64,000 bases of DNA from Cavia porcellus (lineage: Eukaryota; Chordata; Mammalia; Rodentia; Caviidae): assembly GCF_034190915.1 (NCBI RefSeq), contig NW_026947485.1:50451019-50515018 (forward strand), given 5' to 3'. Every line of letters begins with the position of its first letter. Positions within the stretch are counted from its first letter, which is position 1. The notes under the pieces are model-generated. The model was not told the DNA's origin. It made no database searches and was given only the letters and a program-made list of their open reading frames with translations. Positions 47,733 to 59,149 of the stretch are shown piece after piece. The position numbers and the translations under genes were made by a program.

Positions 47733-48105
47733 TAATTACTTTTCTCATTGCTTAGACAAAATACTTGATACCCAAAGTTAAAAGATGACAGATTTATTTG
47801 GTTCATAGTTTGTCGAGGTTTCAGAATATAGTTGAATGGCACCAAGACAGGGTAGTATGGCAGAGCGGCATTGCATAAGACAAATAGTTCATGGCAGGAA
47901 GAAGACAACAAACAACAAGCACCATTTTGTCCCTCATATCTTTTCCAGGCTTCCCATGTGTAGTATGCACACCCTTAATCCTAGCATCACATCCTTGGTC
48001 TCACCATCAAACCCCTAGAACCAGTCATCTCTGAAAATACTCACTTAAGAATTGTATAAGGCTTTGGGGAGACCTAAAGATACAAAGCAAACATTCCACA
48101 CCTGG
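47733..48105 (-). mobile_element. MaLR-type LTR (3' LTR of antisense provirus remnant)
   Basis: On the plus strand: CCTAATTACTTTTCTCATTGCTTAGACAAAATACTTGATACCC, then TTTATTTGGTTCATAGTTTG, CATCACATCCTTGGTCTCACC and TAAGGCTTTGGGGAGACC. It has the same layout as 16873-17290. Confidence 0.6.
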
Positions 48106-49375
48106 CCTTCCAAAAACTCATGCACATTTCTTTATGTAAAAAGCATTTAGTCCATCTCTGAGAGTTGACAAAGTCCTAAAAGTTTCAGCATTGTTGAAAA
48201 GTGCAAGTCCAAAGTCTCCTCTGAAATTTAAAGCAAATTCTTAACTACAAATATCTGTACAAATGAAAAGAGAGTTAAACACTTCCAGCATACAATGGTT
48301 CAAATAGACATTTCCATTCCAAAAGGCATCAAAAAGGAGATAGAAAGGATGAGATCAAATCAAGTCCAAAATCTAGCACGATGTACATTAAGTCCCAAAG
48401 TTCTACGTTTAGCATCTGGGGCAATCTGGAGCAAGATTTGAACCCCAAAGGGCTTGTGTGACCCCACCCTACATCACTGCTATTTGTGGTAGCTTCCATG
48501 GCTTTTCCTTTGGGCTAGCTCTGCTCCCTAGGAGGGAGTTTTCCTCAGAGAGTCCACATTCCTGGATTCTCCAAACTCCTGGAGTCTCCACTGCATTTTT
48601 GGCTTCACACTGAGGGACACATTCCCTGGTCCCCCAAGTGTTCTTTTGAACTCTGAGTGGAAGCCTTTCTGGCTCTATGAGTCTCACACTCTGCATGCAC
48701 GTAAAACTAGCACCATGTAGCCAGGCTTTCTCCTCTCCTGTTTGTAAAAGTCAGGTGCCTATGAATCTAATCCCAAGGAACAAGTTCTCTAGGCCACAGC
48801 CATTCTAGAACATGGAGTTCTGATGTGGCTTCTCAAAGTAAAGTCTTTCACTTTTGCAATTTTGAAGCCAGAAAGAGCAGAATTCTGTTGTTTCTTGTGA
48901 TATCGTTTTCCATTATTCTCCTCTGAAATACTTTTTATTACTAATGTTTCAGGGACAATTTCTCCTCTATTCCACCTTTGCAGGCCTCAACTTTACTGAT
49001 GCTTTCTTTCTGGGCAAATTCAAAACATTTTAAAACACTCTGCTGGACTCTTTGTTCTTGATTCTCAACATCCATTTGGCTAAAAGCCCCCAACAGTAGT
49101 CATGACACAGCCTCAACATTAGACTGTCTTGATATTTCTTCTGTCAGACTAGCCCACTGCCCTTAACCTCTGTCTCAGGCAAAGTCTCTGGATGTGAGCA
49201 AAATGCAGAAGTTTGCACCAAGGCATTACACACACTGTTTAGAATCCAAAGCCAATACTGTTTCCAAAAGAAACCTCCTGAATCTGGTCTTTATGGGCAG
49301 CAGTTTTACCAGCATCCCGGTCTTCTGAGCTCTGACCAGAATTTCCCATCAAGCATAGTTTAAGGTACTGCACAA
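48106..49375 (-). mobile_element. MaLR-type internal region, antisense
   Basis: Landmarks in antisense order resemble the THE1/MST/ORR1 internal sequence: AGTCCAAAGTCTCCTCTGAAAT, CAAGTCCAAAATCTAGCACG, a run around CCATGGCTTTTCCTTTGG, GTTTCAGGGACAATTTCTCC, CTTTTGCAATTTTG and GCCTCCAGCTGCCATCTCC. No open frame of note. MaLR elements are non-autonomous and do not encode full retroviral proteins. The reading is by pattern memory. Confidence 0.55.
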
Positions 49376-49520
49376 GAAGCCTCCAGCTGCCATCTCCAAA
49401 TCTTCATGCCCAATTACCCACCCCTTTAAACCCAGCATCACATCTTCAATCCACATTCACATAACCTATCTAGCCACCTTCGAAACTCCCCACCTATGAG
49501 TACACAAGGCTTTGGAGGAA
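49376..49520 (-). mobile_element. Truncated MaLR-type LTR (5' LTR of antisense provirus remnant)
   Basis: CCAGCATCACATCTTCAATCCAC...CACAAGGCTTTGGAGGAACTTCTAGG parallels the right part of the LTR at 47733-48105 (ATCACATCC...AAGGCTTTGGGGAGACC). This supports a two-LTR arrangement around 48106-49375. Confidence 0.5.
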
Positions 49521-49844
49521 CTTCTAGGTAGAAGCCATATAATGAATTTCTAATATTCTATAGCACAGTAGGGTAACCAAGGCTGATGACAATTAACTAC
49601 ATATTTCAAAAGAGCTAATCAGGAAGATTTTGAACATTCCCAACACAAAGAAATGGTAAGTGCTTGAGGCAATAGACATAGCAATTACCCTGTCCCGATC
49701 ATAGTAAATTGCACACATATTAAAATTTAACAATGTATCCCATAAATATGTTCAATTATACAGTTAAAATATATTTAGAAAAATTAATGAAATTATTCTA
49801 TTTGAACACTGGTCACAAATAGATCAGGATGATACCATTCCATG

Positions 49845-49950
49845 GGTCATCAACTTGAGCTGTGTGGTTAGGATTATTCACACAATTCCTCTGTACCTGT
49901 TTATTCAAGCAAGTACATATATTTCACAGATGTCACAGAGGATTAAATCC
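49845..49950 (-). repeat. MIR fragment
   Basis: TCAACTTGAGCTGTGTGGTTAGGATTATTCACACAATTCCTCTGTACCTGTTTATTC resembles the antisense MIR pattern GCTGTGTGACCTTGGGCAAG...CTGTGCCTCAGTTTC. It is similar to the copy at 50820. Confidence 0.5.
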
Positions 49951-50051
49951 AATCTATTTAGTATAATAAATTATTTTTATTAATTGAGTCATTACTAGCT
50001 GAGTACTAATTGCTATTATTCAGTTAAAAACATATCTTTTAAAATTTCTAA

Positions 50052-50142
50052 AACTGGGGCTGGGGATTTAGCTCAGTGGCATAAGAACCTGCCTTGCAAG
50101 CAGATGGTCGTGAGTTCGATCCCTGGTACCGATTTAAAAAAA
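50052..50142 (+). mobile_element. ID SINE with target duplication
   Basis: GGGGCTGGGGATTTAGCTCAGTGGCATAAGAACCTGCCTTGCAAGCAGATGGTCGTGAGTTCGATCCCTGGTACCGATTT plus poly(A). AAAATTTCTAA flanks it at 50041-50051 and 50143-50153. Confidence 0.95.
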
Positions 50143-50814
50143 AAAATTTCTAAGGCCATTCATCTAATAAGCAAAGTATAATAAGATAAGTTAAACAGTG
50201 AAAGACAGATTTAAGTATGTTTTTAAAAGTTTTAAACTGGCCATAATTTAAAGTCATAAATTTTAAAGACTCTATCTTTCAAATCATTAGAGAAAGAATA
50301 GGGAATCAATGAGAAGTCAATCTGTAGTGTTGTAGCACTCAAATAGCTAAGCATCTCTTCTATCCTCATCATCTCAGATCCTGAGAACAGGATCAAAGCT
50401 GAGACCTCACCATCTGTCACGAGAATCCTCCCACAGGGTTATAGTACAAAGTGTAAAAGAATCCCTGGTAAATACCCAAAGACTCTTTCGATTTGCACTT
50501 TATTTTATTTTACCACAATTAATCTCATAAAAAACAAGGGAGTAAAAAATACATCCATCAGTAATACATGGAAACTCTTCTTAATCGGCCCAGTATTTCC
50601 ATCTCAGCTGGTCTATTAAGTTGGAACAAAAAGTCTTACTGCCATGTTGAATATAAACAAAGACAAATACTACAAGAAACTAGAAATTTACTCAAATATG
50701 AACACCAATAGCACCTAATATTTTTTCAATAAATAACTTCCCATAATGAAGTGAAGAAATTGGAACCTTAAAAAGGTAAATATAGCATATTTGTTGAAGC
50801 ACAGGACATTTGTG

Positions 50815-50998
50815 ACAATGATTTGAATGCAAATTCTGGTTCACCAAAGGTAAGCTGTGTGATTAGGATTACTCACTCAATTCCCCTGTACCTTAGTTTC
50901 TTCACATGAAAACTGGGGAATAACAACAATACCTATATTTTGCAGAGGATTATATCAATCAAATTTACTCCTCAGAATCATAAAGTACTCTTTAATAC
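50815..50998 (-). repeat. MIR element
   Basis: GCAAATTCTGGTTCACCAAAGGTAAGCTGTGTGATTAGG, CCTGTACCTTAGTTTCTTCACATGAAAACTGGGGAATAACAACAATACC and GCAGAGGATTATATCAATC are antisense MIR landmarks in order. Confidence 0.7.
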
Positions 50999-52535
50999 CT
51001 TGAGTAATATTGGTTGAATGTTCACTGCTACCTTTCATGGTTACAAGTAGCACTACTAAATGTCCAAAGCCATCTCTAACTAACAAGTGAAATGAAAATG
51101 CTAATTCAGGCCAAGTGAATGCAGGTCTGGATTTCCTTGTACCACGTGAGGACTAAACACAACATCTAACATTCCTAATTCATCTGCTTTTCCTTATACC
51201 TAAGTCTGTAATCTTCATCTTTGCATAAAAATATCAGGAAATGGATCTACTGCTAAAATGCAAATTTGTTTGCTGCATTCCACCGACATGTCCATCAGAG
51301 TTCAATAACAAACATCCATCAAAAATACTGGTTATGCCATTAAAATGTTTACATAAAACTTAAGAAGTGAAAGTGTTTTGTTCACACATGAGGACATATT
51401 TGTCAAATTTTTAAAAAACACAAAATATGCTACAGTATCCCACACTGCAAACATAGCATATTTATAATACAGAGTATGATAAAGGAATGACCAGCTAAAG
51501 GCAAAAATCCACTTATATTCTAAGTCTGTAGTGCGCTTTCCAGGAGGCAAACATGACAAGAATAAATGTTACCTTCTGAGCAGACTGCCAGCCCTACACT
51601 CCACATTTAGCAAAGGGCATGCATTCTGTCCCAGGCAAGGCAGTGGAGAAGGATTATAATGTACTTGCACTGCAGCAGCAAAGGTCCAGCTTAACATTTC
51701 CAAGAACGAAAAGGGCCAGTGGAAACTCACAGCTTACTGAGCCAGTCCTTCGTTTTCCTATGTTCTTTTGCCTTGTTCTTTTGCAGCACATTCTTAAAGG
51801 AGTATATGCACAAGTTTGAAAAATATGTACAGTGCTCTGAATGTGTGGGAAAGCTAATTAAGGTTATAATTATCTAGAACTCTGCCTTGGTACATCATTC
51901 AGATAACAATCTAACTCTTCTGTCATGTTGTGAATTCTTAGCACAAGCAATAAGGATAACTATCTTACCCTTGTGCTAAATAAACAATTGCAGCTTGGTT
52001 GGATGGGAGCGATCTGCCTAAATCTAAAGGACTGGTACAAAGGAGGGCTCAGATGAGGATGAAACAGTGCCAACCTGGAGGGGCAGGAAACAGAGGCTAC
52101 AGAACTGCACACACAATATAAAGTATCACACTAATTAGATTTTAAAGATTGGAAGAAAATATTACTTCTTAACACTGGGATTACAACTTTCTGTACTCTC
52201 CAATTTATCTATAATAAAGACTTACTTCAAGAAAAATGATTTATTATTAAAAGAATTAGATTTAACGAGAATTATTCTCCCAAGAAAGTAACTACCATTG
52301 TCAGGCCAAAGGTTGCAAAGCTGTACCTCTAAAGTTCCTTTTATTTGTTCAAACAAAACAGCCAAAAGCAGAGTACTACATCAGTCAATCTATAAATAGG
52401 GTACAAGTATTGACAGAACAGATCTTGGAAGAACAATAACCTTCCTACCTAAACAAAAACCTTCTAAAAGGATAGTGATATCAGGTATAATTATATTATA
52501 GCTCTTTAAATTGCACCACAGTGGTAAATGATCGA

Positions 52536-52538
<3 letters not shown>

Positions 52539-52592
<54 letters not shown>
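52539..52592. repeat. (TG)n microsatellite
   Basis: A 54-bp pure TG run, the longest dinucleotide CA/TG tract in the window. Confidence 0.98.
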
Positions 52593-52594
<2 letters not shown>

Positions 52595-52814
52595 GCTTTC
52601 CTTTTATATCTTACTTGTGAAATATTCTGGGAAACCAGATTAGAATCACAAGGCCTTGGACACTAACCCTTTTACTTGAAGATACTGCATAAATTATTGA
52701 TAACAGAGACTGCACTGTATTCAAAGAGGCTGCAGCAGATGAAAAGCTTTTATTTTGGTAAAAAGCAAGAGAATGGGAATAAAAACATGTGGGTGGATAG
52801 ACTCTGCTAAGAGC

Positions 52815-53560
52815 TGCCAGCCCTCAAATTTCCTTTGGCCTCTATCTAGCTCCTTCCAATAATTTCCTGTATCAGTCAATAACACTCCCAACTATCCAGT
52901 TCCTGGACTAGAAATTTGGTAGTCATCTTTGATTTCTCTGTTTCCTTTATTCCCCACATCCAATAAGATCCTCGGGTTCCATCATCCAAATATATTCTGA
53001 ACTCATCATCATCTCCTTCTCCTCACAACCACCCTACTCTAAGTCATAATCATTTCTTATCTTACCAAGAGTCTCCTTACTGGTCTCCTGCTTCTATTCC
53101 TGCTCTGTTCCCTCCAGTACACTTTGCATTGAAGATGAAGTTTTATAACCCTACAGCCACTTCCTCCACACTCAGAATAAACCCTCAGATTGTATGCCAT
53201 GGTATATCATGTGGCCCTTCCCTATCTTTTCAAACTTCCTCACCATTTTAGCCATACTGACCTCCTCTCTGAGGGAGCCATAGTCAATCACTCTTTCTCT
53301 TCAGAGCCTCTACACAGGTTGGGCTCTGCCTAAAAATCTCTGTTTTCACAAAGCTGGCATCCTAGAATATGGTATGTCCTCAGAAAGGCTCAGAAAGGCT
53401 CCCAAGGCCTCAGAAAGGCTTTCTCAGACCTCGTTACCAATACTGAAAGAAGAATTATCTTTAACTTTTAAAATCTATTTAACTAACTAATACATATGAT
53501 ACATATTTGTTATCAATTTTACCCATTTTTATAAGCTCTGTGAGCACACACAATTCCCAA
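52815..53560 (+). repeat. L2 LINE fragment
   Basis: Long stretch in L2 3' order: CTTTATTCCCCACATCCAATAAGATCC, CACAACCACCCTACTCTAAGTCATAATC, AAGAGTCTCCTTACTGGTCTCCTGCTTC, CAGAATAAACCCTCAGATTG, ATCATGTGGCCCTTCCC, CTCACCATTTTAGCCATACTGACC, AGAAAGGCTTTCTCAGACC. A short triplication of CTCAGAAAGGCT lies at 53377-53420. Confidence 0.7.
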
Positions 53561-54434
53561 CAGCATAATGTTTTAAAGAACTGAAGCATACTATGTTTTA
53601 TATGTAATTAATGGCACTTCTATGACTGATAATAATGAGAGCAGGACAAAAAATAAATTGCCTACTTCTAAGTGACTTTCTAAAATCATTGCTTATTTCT
53701 CATTTGATTTCTCAGTATGCCTTCTTAGGCCAATTTCTAGAATAAAAATTTGGCATGGAGATTTACACCCATGAAAAATAATCCCAGCCTCCAACACCTA
53801 ATACTAAACTGGCTGACTTACCTCAAGTGTCACAGACTTCATATTATGTCTACCTGATCCAAATCCCTTACTGCCAACCTAGAAAGTTCTCTGACACTAC
53901 AGAGTATAAACTGACAGATACTAAAGTAATGTAAAATTGTGCTGCAGATGGATACACACATTTGCATGTTACTAAATTTCCCTCAAGGATTCTCAACATA
54001 ATTCTGGTATATAGACTACATATCACAAGAACCTCTAGACAGAGTCTGGCTGAGACTCACTTTTTGTAGTTAGAAGTTCTAAATAGTAAAACTGCTCCCA
54101 ACCCTACACTTGATCCTTTATCCTGATAAACAACATTAAGATTATCACTGTTTGTCTTAGCAATTGTTCTGATAAAGTACACAACTCTCAAGTTTCAACT
54201 GCTTCACCAACAATAATACCTCTACTAAATCCTTTTCATTTAAATGTTTAAAATTTTCAACTTATTACTTCAAATAGAGCTCTATGTAAGAAAAAACTGA
54301 GTAGCAGAAATCTTCTAAAGAATAAAACAAGATAACACAAAACTCAAATGGTTTGCTTCATTTCAATGGCTCACATCCTTGAGATGGTAACTAGAAATAC
54401 TAGCTCCTCCAGAAAGTCTGTGAAAATGATACGT

Positions 54435-54612
54435 ATTTACTTAATGTTTAATGCGTTGCAGGTTTTTTACATGTATTGTCATTAAATCTTCTTGGCTACA
54501 CTGTTAGGCAGGTACCAAGCATTTTCTCTACTTTGTATTTGCAGAAAGGGCTCAGGGAGGTACGGAACTTGGCAAAGTTAAACCTAAAGTAGGAAGCTGG
54601 GCAGGGACCTAA
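54435..54612 (+). repeat. MIR element
   Basis: TTTTTTACATGTATTGTCATTAAATCTTC...TTAGGCAGGTACCAAGC...TGCAGAAAGGGCTCAGGGAGGTACGGAACTTGGCAAAG...GGGCAGGGACC follows MIR order. Confidence 0.65.
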
Positions 54613-54929
54613 AGCTGATAAATTGACGTATTTAATAACTACTCTATGGCAACAATTACATGACTGCCTTATCCACAAAGTATTTCTGAAGTGCACCTAG
54701 ACTTTTCTCAGTTTATACCTGTTATTCTCCAATTTTCAAATTTAAAATCCCTACATTTCAACTGTCCATTACAGCTAAAATCATGTTTAAGTCACTAAGG
54801 AACTCCTTAGTGTTTATTTATTTTACTTAGTATATGTACATTGCAGGTCTCATCCTAGGCACTAGTAAAGCAGAAAAGAAAGGAAAACACCACATTCATG
54901 GTAGACTACCTAAAACATAGCACATGGGA

Positions 54930-55270
54930 TGATAAGTAGCACTTCAAGAAGTAATGTGCAGAGACAACAAACTCTCCAAGAAAAGGTACAAAATACTTTA
55001 CAGAAGCAACACGAGCTAGGACTCAAATGACAAGCAAAAGGAAAAAAGGGAAGAAAAGGCATGTCAAAGAGGAACAGTACTTACTTGGCAAGGTGTGAAA
55101 TTGCAAGCATATGGCCTTTTAGGTGAAGAAGCTGGGGTTGGCAGCGCCCCAGAGAAGTGAAAACCCAATGCTCACCAAAAAGACTAAGTACAGATTAGGA
55201 AGGGTCTTAAAAGCCATGGTAAGAAAATGAGATATACCCAACAGGTGGGGAGCCCATTTTTCAAAAACAA
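54930..55270 (-). repeat. L2-like LINE fragment
   Basis: Antisense L2 cues: GGCATATGGCCTTTTAGGTG and AGATTAGGAAGGGTCTTAAAAGCCATGGTAAGAAAATGAG, corresponding to the CCTTGTAGGCCATGGTAAGGA segment. Diverged. Confidence 0.4.
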
Positions 55271-55689
55271 GTATGGTACAGCTTTGAAAAAAATACTGAT
55301 AGATATGGGTTTAACTCTTCCTTATGTCATTCACAGGAACTCTCATTTTCAGCAAGGTGCCTAAACTCCCTGAACCAGTTTTTTCACGTTAGACACACAC
55401 AACATATTTTTCGGGGGTTGCTGTAAGCTATAAATAAATTCACTCTATCCATATGAAATAGCTGGTACAAGGCAACTGCTCAACATATACTGCCTCCTTT
55501 TACCACTGAAAATTAGAAATTTTAAAAGGGTAGACTCAACTAAAAACTTTCCAAGTCACGGATGGCCCCTATCTCCCTCACTCTTATTATAGAAGCTGAT
55601 ACGAATCTGTGAATAAATTCATTAGTTCCACAGATTTTACTGGTCAGCAACATTTCCCTCCCTCTTACTCTCTTCTTCTTGTCTAATAA

Positions 55690-57128
55690 TAGTCTCTCTT
55701 CTTTCATGTAATCTTCTTACATTGCATATATTAGGGAAAACATATGATACTTGTCTGAGTCAGGCTTATTTCACTTAACATGATGATTCCTAGTTTTATT
55801 CATTTTCCTGCAAATAACAAACTTTCATTCTGTATAGCTGGAAACTATGCTATTGCACATACTGTATCACACTTACTCTTCTACTCATCCACTGACAGGC
55901 ACCTAAGCTGGATTCATATCTTGGCTACTGTGAATTTTTATGCAATAAACATGGGTATGCAGGTAACTATAACAGACTAACTTTAATTCCTTCAGATATA
56001 CACCAAGGAGTCACAAGGTATAGCAGGTCATATGGCAGTTCTATTTCTAGTTTTCTGAGGGACCTCCATATTGATCTCCATGGCTTCTTTTTCCCAGGTC
56101 TTTGCCAATATTTATTGCTTTTTGTATTCTTGATAGTCATTCCTACTTCGATGAGATAGAATCTCAATGGAGTTTTGATTTGCATCCCTAATAGCTATAG
56201 ATATTCAGTATGCTTGCATATGTTTATCAACCATTTGCTCGTTTCAGAAATTTGTGTTCAAATTTGGTATTGGGTTTTTCAGTTCTTCACATATTTTAGA
56301 TGCTAATACTCTGTCAGAAGTGTAGCTAGAAAAACTTTCTTCCACTCTTTAGACTATCAGTTGTTTCTCTTGTGATCTGGAAACTTTTTAAATTTGATAA
56401 GTTTCATTTGTTGCTGTTCAATGTTGTTGAAATTTGATTCACGAGTCTCTGCCTGTGCCTACACCTTTAAGTGTTACTCCCATGTTTTCTAGCAATTTCA
56501 AGTACTTTGATCCATTCCAAAGTGATTTTTGTATAGAACAAAAGACACAGACCTAGTTTCAGTGTTCTACATATAGATATCCAGTCTTCCTAGCACCATT
56601 CGCTAAGTCTACCTTTCCCAAAATATGTTTTTGGTTCCTTTGTTGAGAATCAGGTGACTACAGTTGTGTGGGTTTTTTTAGTTTTCCTCTGTGACCTCTA
56701 CTTTGTTCCATTAGTCTTTGTGCCTATTTTTGTGCTACTACAATGCTAAATGTTACTATGACTTTGTAATATAATTTCAAATTAGGTATTAAGATACCTA
56801 GTTATTTTGCTGAAGACTTCTTTGAGTATTCTGGGACTTTTCTGTCTTTGTAAGAACTTGAGATGGCTTTTTCTGGTTCTGTGAAGAATGTCATTTTTAT
56901 GGTGATTAAATTGAATCTGTAGATCACTTTTGGTAATGTGGTCATTTTAACCATAATAATTCTACCAATCAATAAACATGGGAGGTCTTTACATCTTCTA
57001 GAGTCTTCAATTTCTTTCTTCAGTTTAATTTTCATTACAAATATTTTTTCACCTTGGTTAGGTTGTTTCCTAGGTTTATGTTCAGTTACTGAGAATGGTA
57101 TCATTTTCCTGACTTCTTTTTCAGCTGA
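55690..57128 (-). mobile_element. Ancient L1, minus strand
   Basis: Reading left to right the plus strand shows antisense 3' UTR and ORF2 segments: TCAGGCTTATTTCACTTAACATGATG, TTCATTCTGTATAGCTGG, GATTCATATCTTGGCTACTGTGAAT, CCATATTGATCTCCATGGC, TTGATTTGCATCCCTAATAGC and TTGAATCTGTAGATCACTTTTGG. A minus-strand frame at 56802-57104 is a remnant of ORF2 with [20 protein letters not shown]. Many stops; roughly 1.4 kb of the 3' half survives. Confidence 0.88.
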
Positions 57129-57537
57129 TTCATTGTAATGTATAGGAAAAACTATTTAAAAACATAACATTATGTATTCGGAGACTGGTTTTCTATTCTT
57201 CTCAAAATCTCTTTGACCTTCAAAAATGCAAATATAATTAAGTTTTTGTAGAAAAACTATTATTTTCATCTTAAAGTATTAATATGCAATTACGATTTCT
57301 GCAACTAAAGGCAAAAATGTCATTTTCTTCCTCACAGTGGTATGGCAGTGTTATTTTGCAAGCAAGAGTTTAAAAATTAATAATACTAACAAAATCTGAA
57401 AAAACCAAATGAATATTAATGAAATATTCTGAGGGACTTTAATAAATAGCAACATCCATGTACTATGATACCATAGAAAACTCATTCCTCATCCTGGGAG
57501 ATGCCACTGGGCTCCCTTAAGATCTATGACAAGCCTT

Positions 57538-59030
57538 AGGAGGAAGAAGAATACAGAAAGGAGGTTAAAATGCACATCAACTCTCAGTTACCTTATAAGA
57601 TTTGCATTGTATAATGGTGCACCAAGAAAACTAGTTCTGTAAAAAAACATAATTTGTGCCAAATAAGAAGACCAACGTGGTAAGAAAAGAGCCTTAGTGA
57701 ACTATCCCAACTGCCTTGCTACTGGAATGCAAGTAAAAATTCATCAGAGAGGACCTGGAATGGTCCAGCAAATTCAGGCTGTGTGCATGGAGTGCCAGGG
57801 CTATGGAGACCATATCAGTCCTAAAGATAAATGTAAATGCTGCAGTGAAAGGAAGATAGGAAGAAGATTCCAGAAGTTCATACTGTCAAAGACATAAAAG
57901 AAGTCCAGAAGGTAACAATCCATGGTAAAGGAGACCAAGAACAGGAGCTGGAGATACTGTCATTGTGTTAGATCAGAAGGGCCATGCTGTTTTTACTCAA
58001 TGAGGAAAAGACCTTTTTCACATGTGTATTATACAACTGTTTGAAGCATCATGTAGCTTCTGAGGGCCAAAATCCACTCTTGACAACCAAACCACAGTCA
58101 TCACCTCTCAGCTAAGGCACTGTCAAGTATGGAGGTATCCAGTGTGTGCTTAATGAAAGCATGCCAACGTATTGCAGACAACATGGAAAGGGTTGCCTAC
58201 CTATCCAGTTTACGGTAAACTTTCCTGATAATGGTTTTCTCTCTCCTAATAAACTCTCTTTGCTGACAAAACTCAGCGGAAAAGAAGGAAGTAGAAAAAA
58301 CTGATGAACATATCAAATAGAACTGTTAGATTCTGATACAAATCAGGAAAGACAGAGAAACCCATGACGATGATGAACTTCATCCTAGAGGTGATGTTCA
58401 GTCAGACCTCTTAACAACAGTAAATAACACTGCTGCTGTCATTTTATGCGCAGTAGTCAATACAGAAGGATGATAACCATCTTGGATTCATTAATTGCTA
58501 CTGTTTTCTTTAATATTCAATTATAATAATGTTTTAAAAGTTAAATGAAGAACAAATTCAAATATAAAAGTACCACCTTTACCCTGTAACTACAATGACT
58601 TCAATATTCAAGATGAAGTTTAATACCTGGCACCTGTTAGGCCATACCTTGGAACTGATTTCAGATGCATGCAGGGACAAGCTTAGACTGAACTGCCAGG
58701 TGTATATGTCAACTTCAGGTTGTGACCCCTCATGGCTGAGCTATGGATTAAAACTGCATTTTACTAGTATTCAGAAAAAAGAAACAATTTGTAGAGAAGT
58801 GTTTGGCTGTCTAAATTATTTGCATTAAGTGGTATTCATTGTGATGGTTATGCATTTGTTGGGTCAACTATTCCTTGAAGGTAGGATAATATATAATTTA
58901 ACCTGTGGTATAAGTGATAGAAATCCTACTTTTCTAAAAAAGGGCTTTATCACAACATGCTTCTTCTTAAGAACTTGCATTATTAGAATTGCATTTCCTT
59001 CCATTGTGCCATCTTTTAAATAAACACACA
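57538..59030 (+). pseudogene. DNAJA1: DNAJA1 (HSP40) processed pseudogene, 5'-truncated, with 3' UTR
   Basis: An intronless, broken copy of the DnaJ homologue subfamily A member 1 message, a cytosolic HSP70 co-chaperone. It starts in the region HQLSVTL (about 57574), after the J-domain, which is missing. It runs through the zinc-finger region; the third CxxCxGxG (CMECQGYG, about 57788) survives while the first two are degraded. Further on are [32 protein letters not shown]-like, VLDQKGHAVF-like, LTTKPQSSPLS-like and [15 protein letters not shown] segments. It ends with the TAA at 58412-58414; the last codons have lost two bases, removing the C-terminal CaaX cysteine. Several stops and frameshifts interrupt it. 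About 600 bp beyond the stop end in AATAAA (59019-59024) and look like the retained 3' UTR. It lies antisense to ST7 and is surely non-coding for a chaperone. Confidence 0.9.
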
Positions 59031-59072
59031 CATTTATCAGTTCTGGTTATATTCTTTTTCCTTTTTCTTTAG

Positions 59073-59149
59073 ATCATGACGAGTCCTACAGCAGTGATTT
59101 CCAGAGCTGGGTAACTTTGAAATTAAATGAAGAGACTATACATAGAAAG
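59073..59149 (+). other. Exon-like segment with splice sites, antisense to ST7 (candidate)
   Basis: A strong pyrimidine tract (TTCTTTTTCCTTTTTCTTTAG) precedes 77 bp ending AGAAAG, then GTAATT. One frame (two bases plus 25 codons, ending in phase 0) is open and begins HDESYSSDFQSWVTLKLNEE. I do not recognise it. The other two frames have stops. It lies about 45 bp after the poly(A) signal of the DNAJA1 retrocopy. Chance cannot be excluded for so short a frame. Confidence 0.25.

Noticed and set aside
50612..50660. Possible MADE1/mariner terminal sequence (TATTAAGTTGGAACAAAAAGTC)
   Set aside because: Only one short, imperfect end and no inverted partner nearby.
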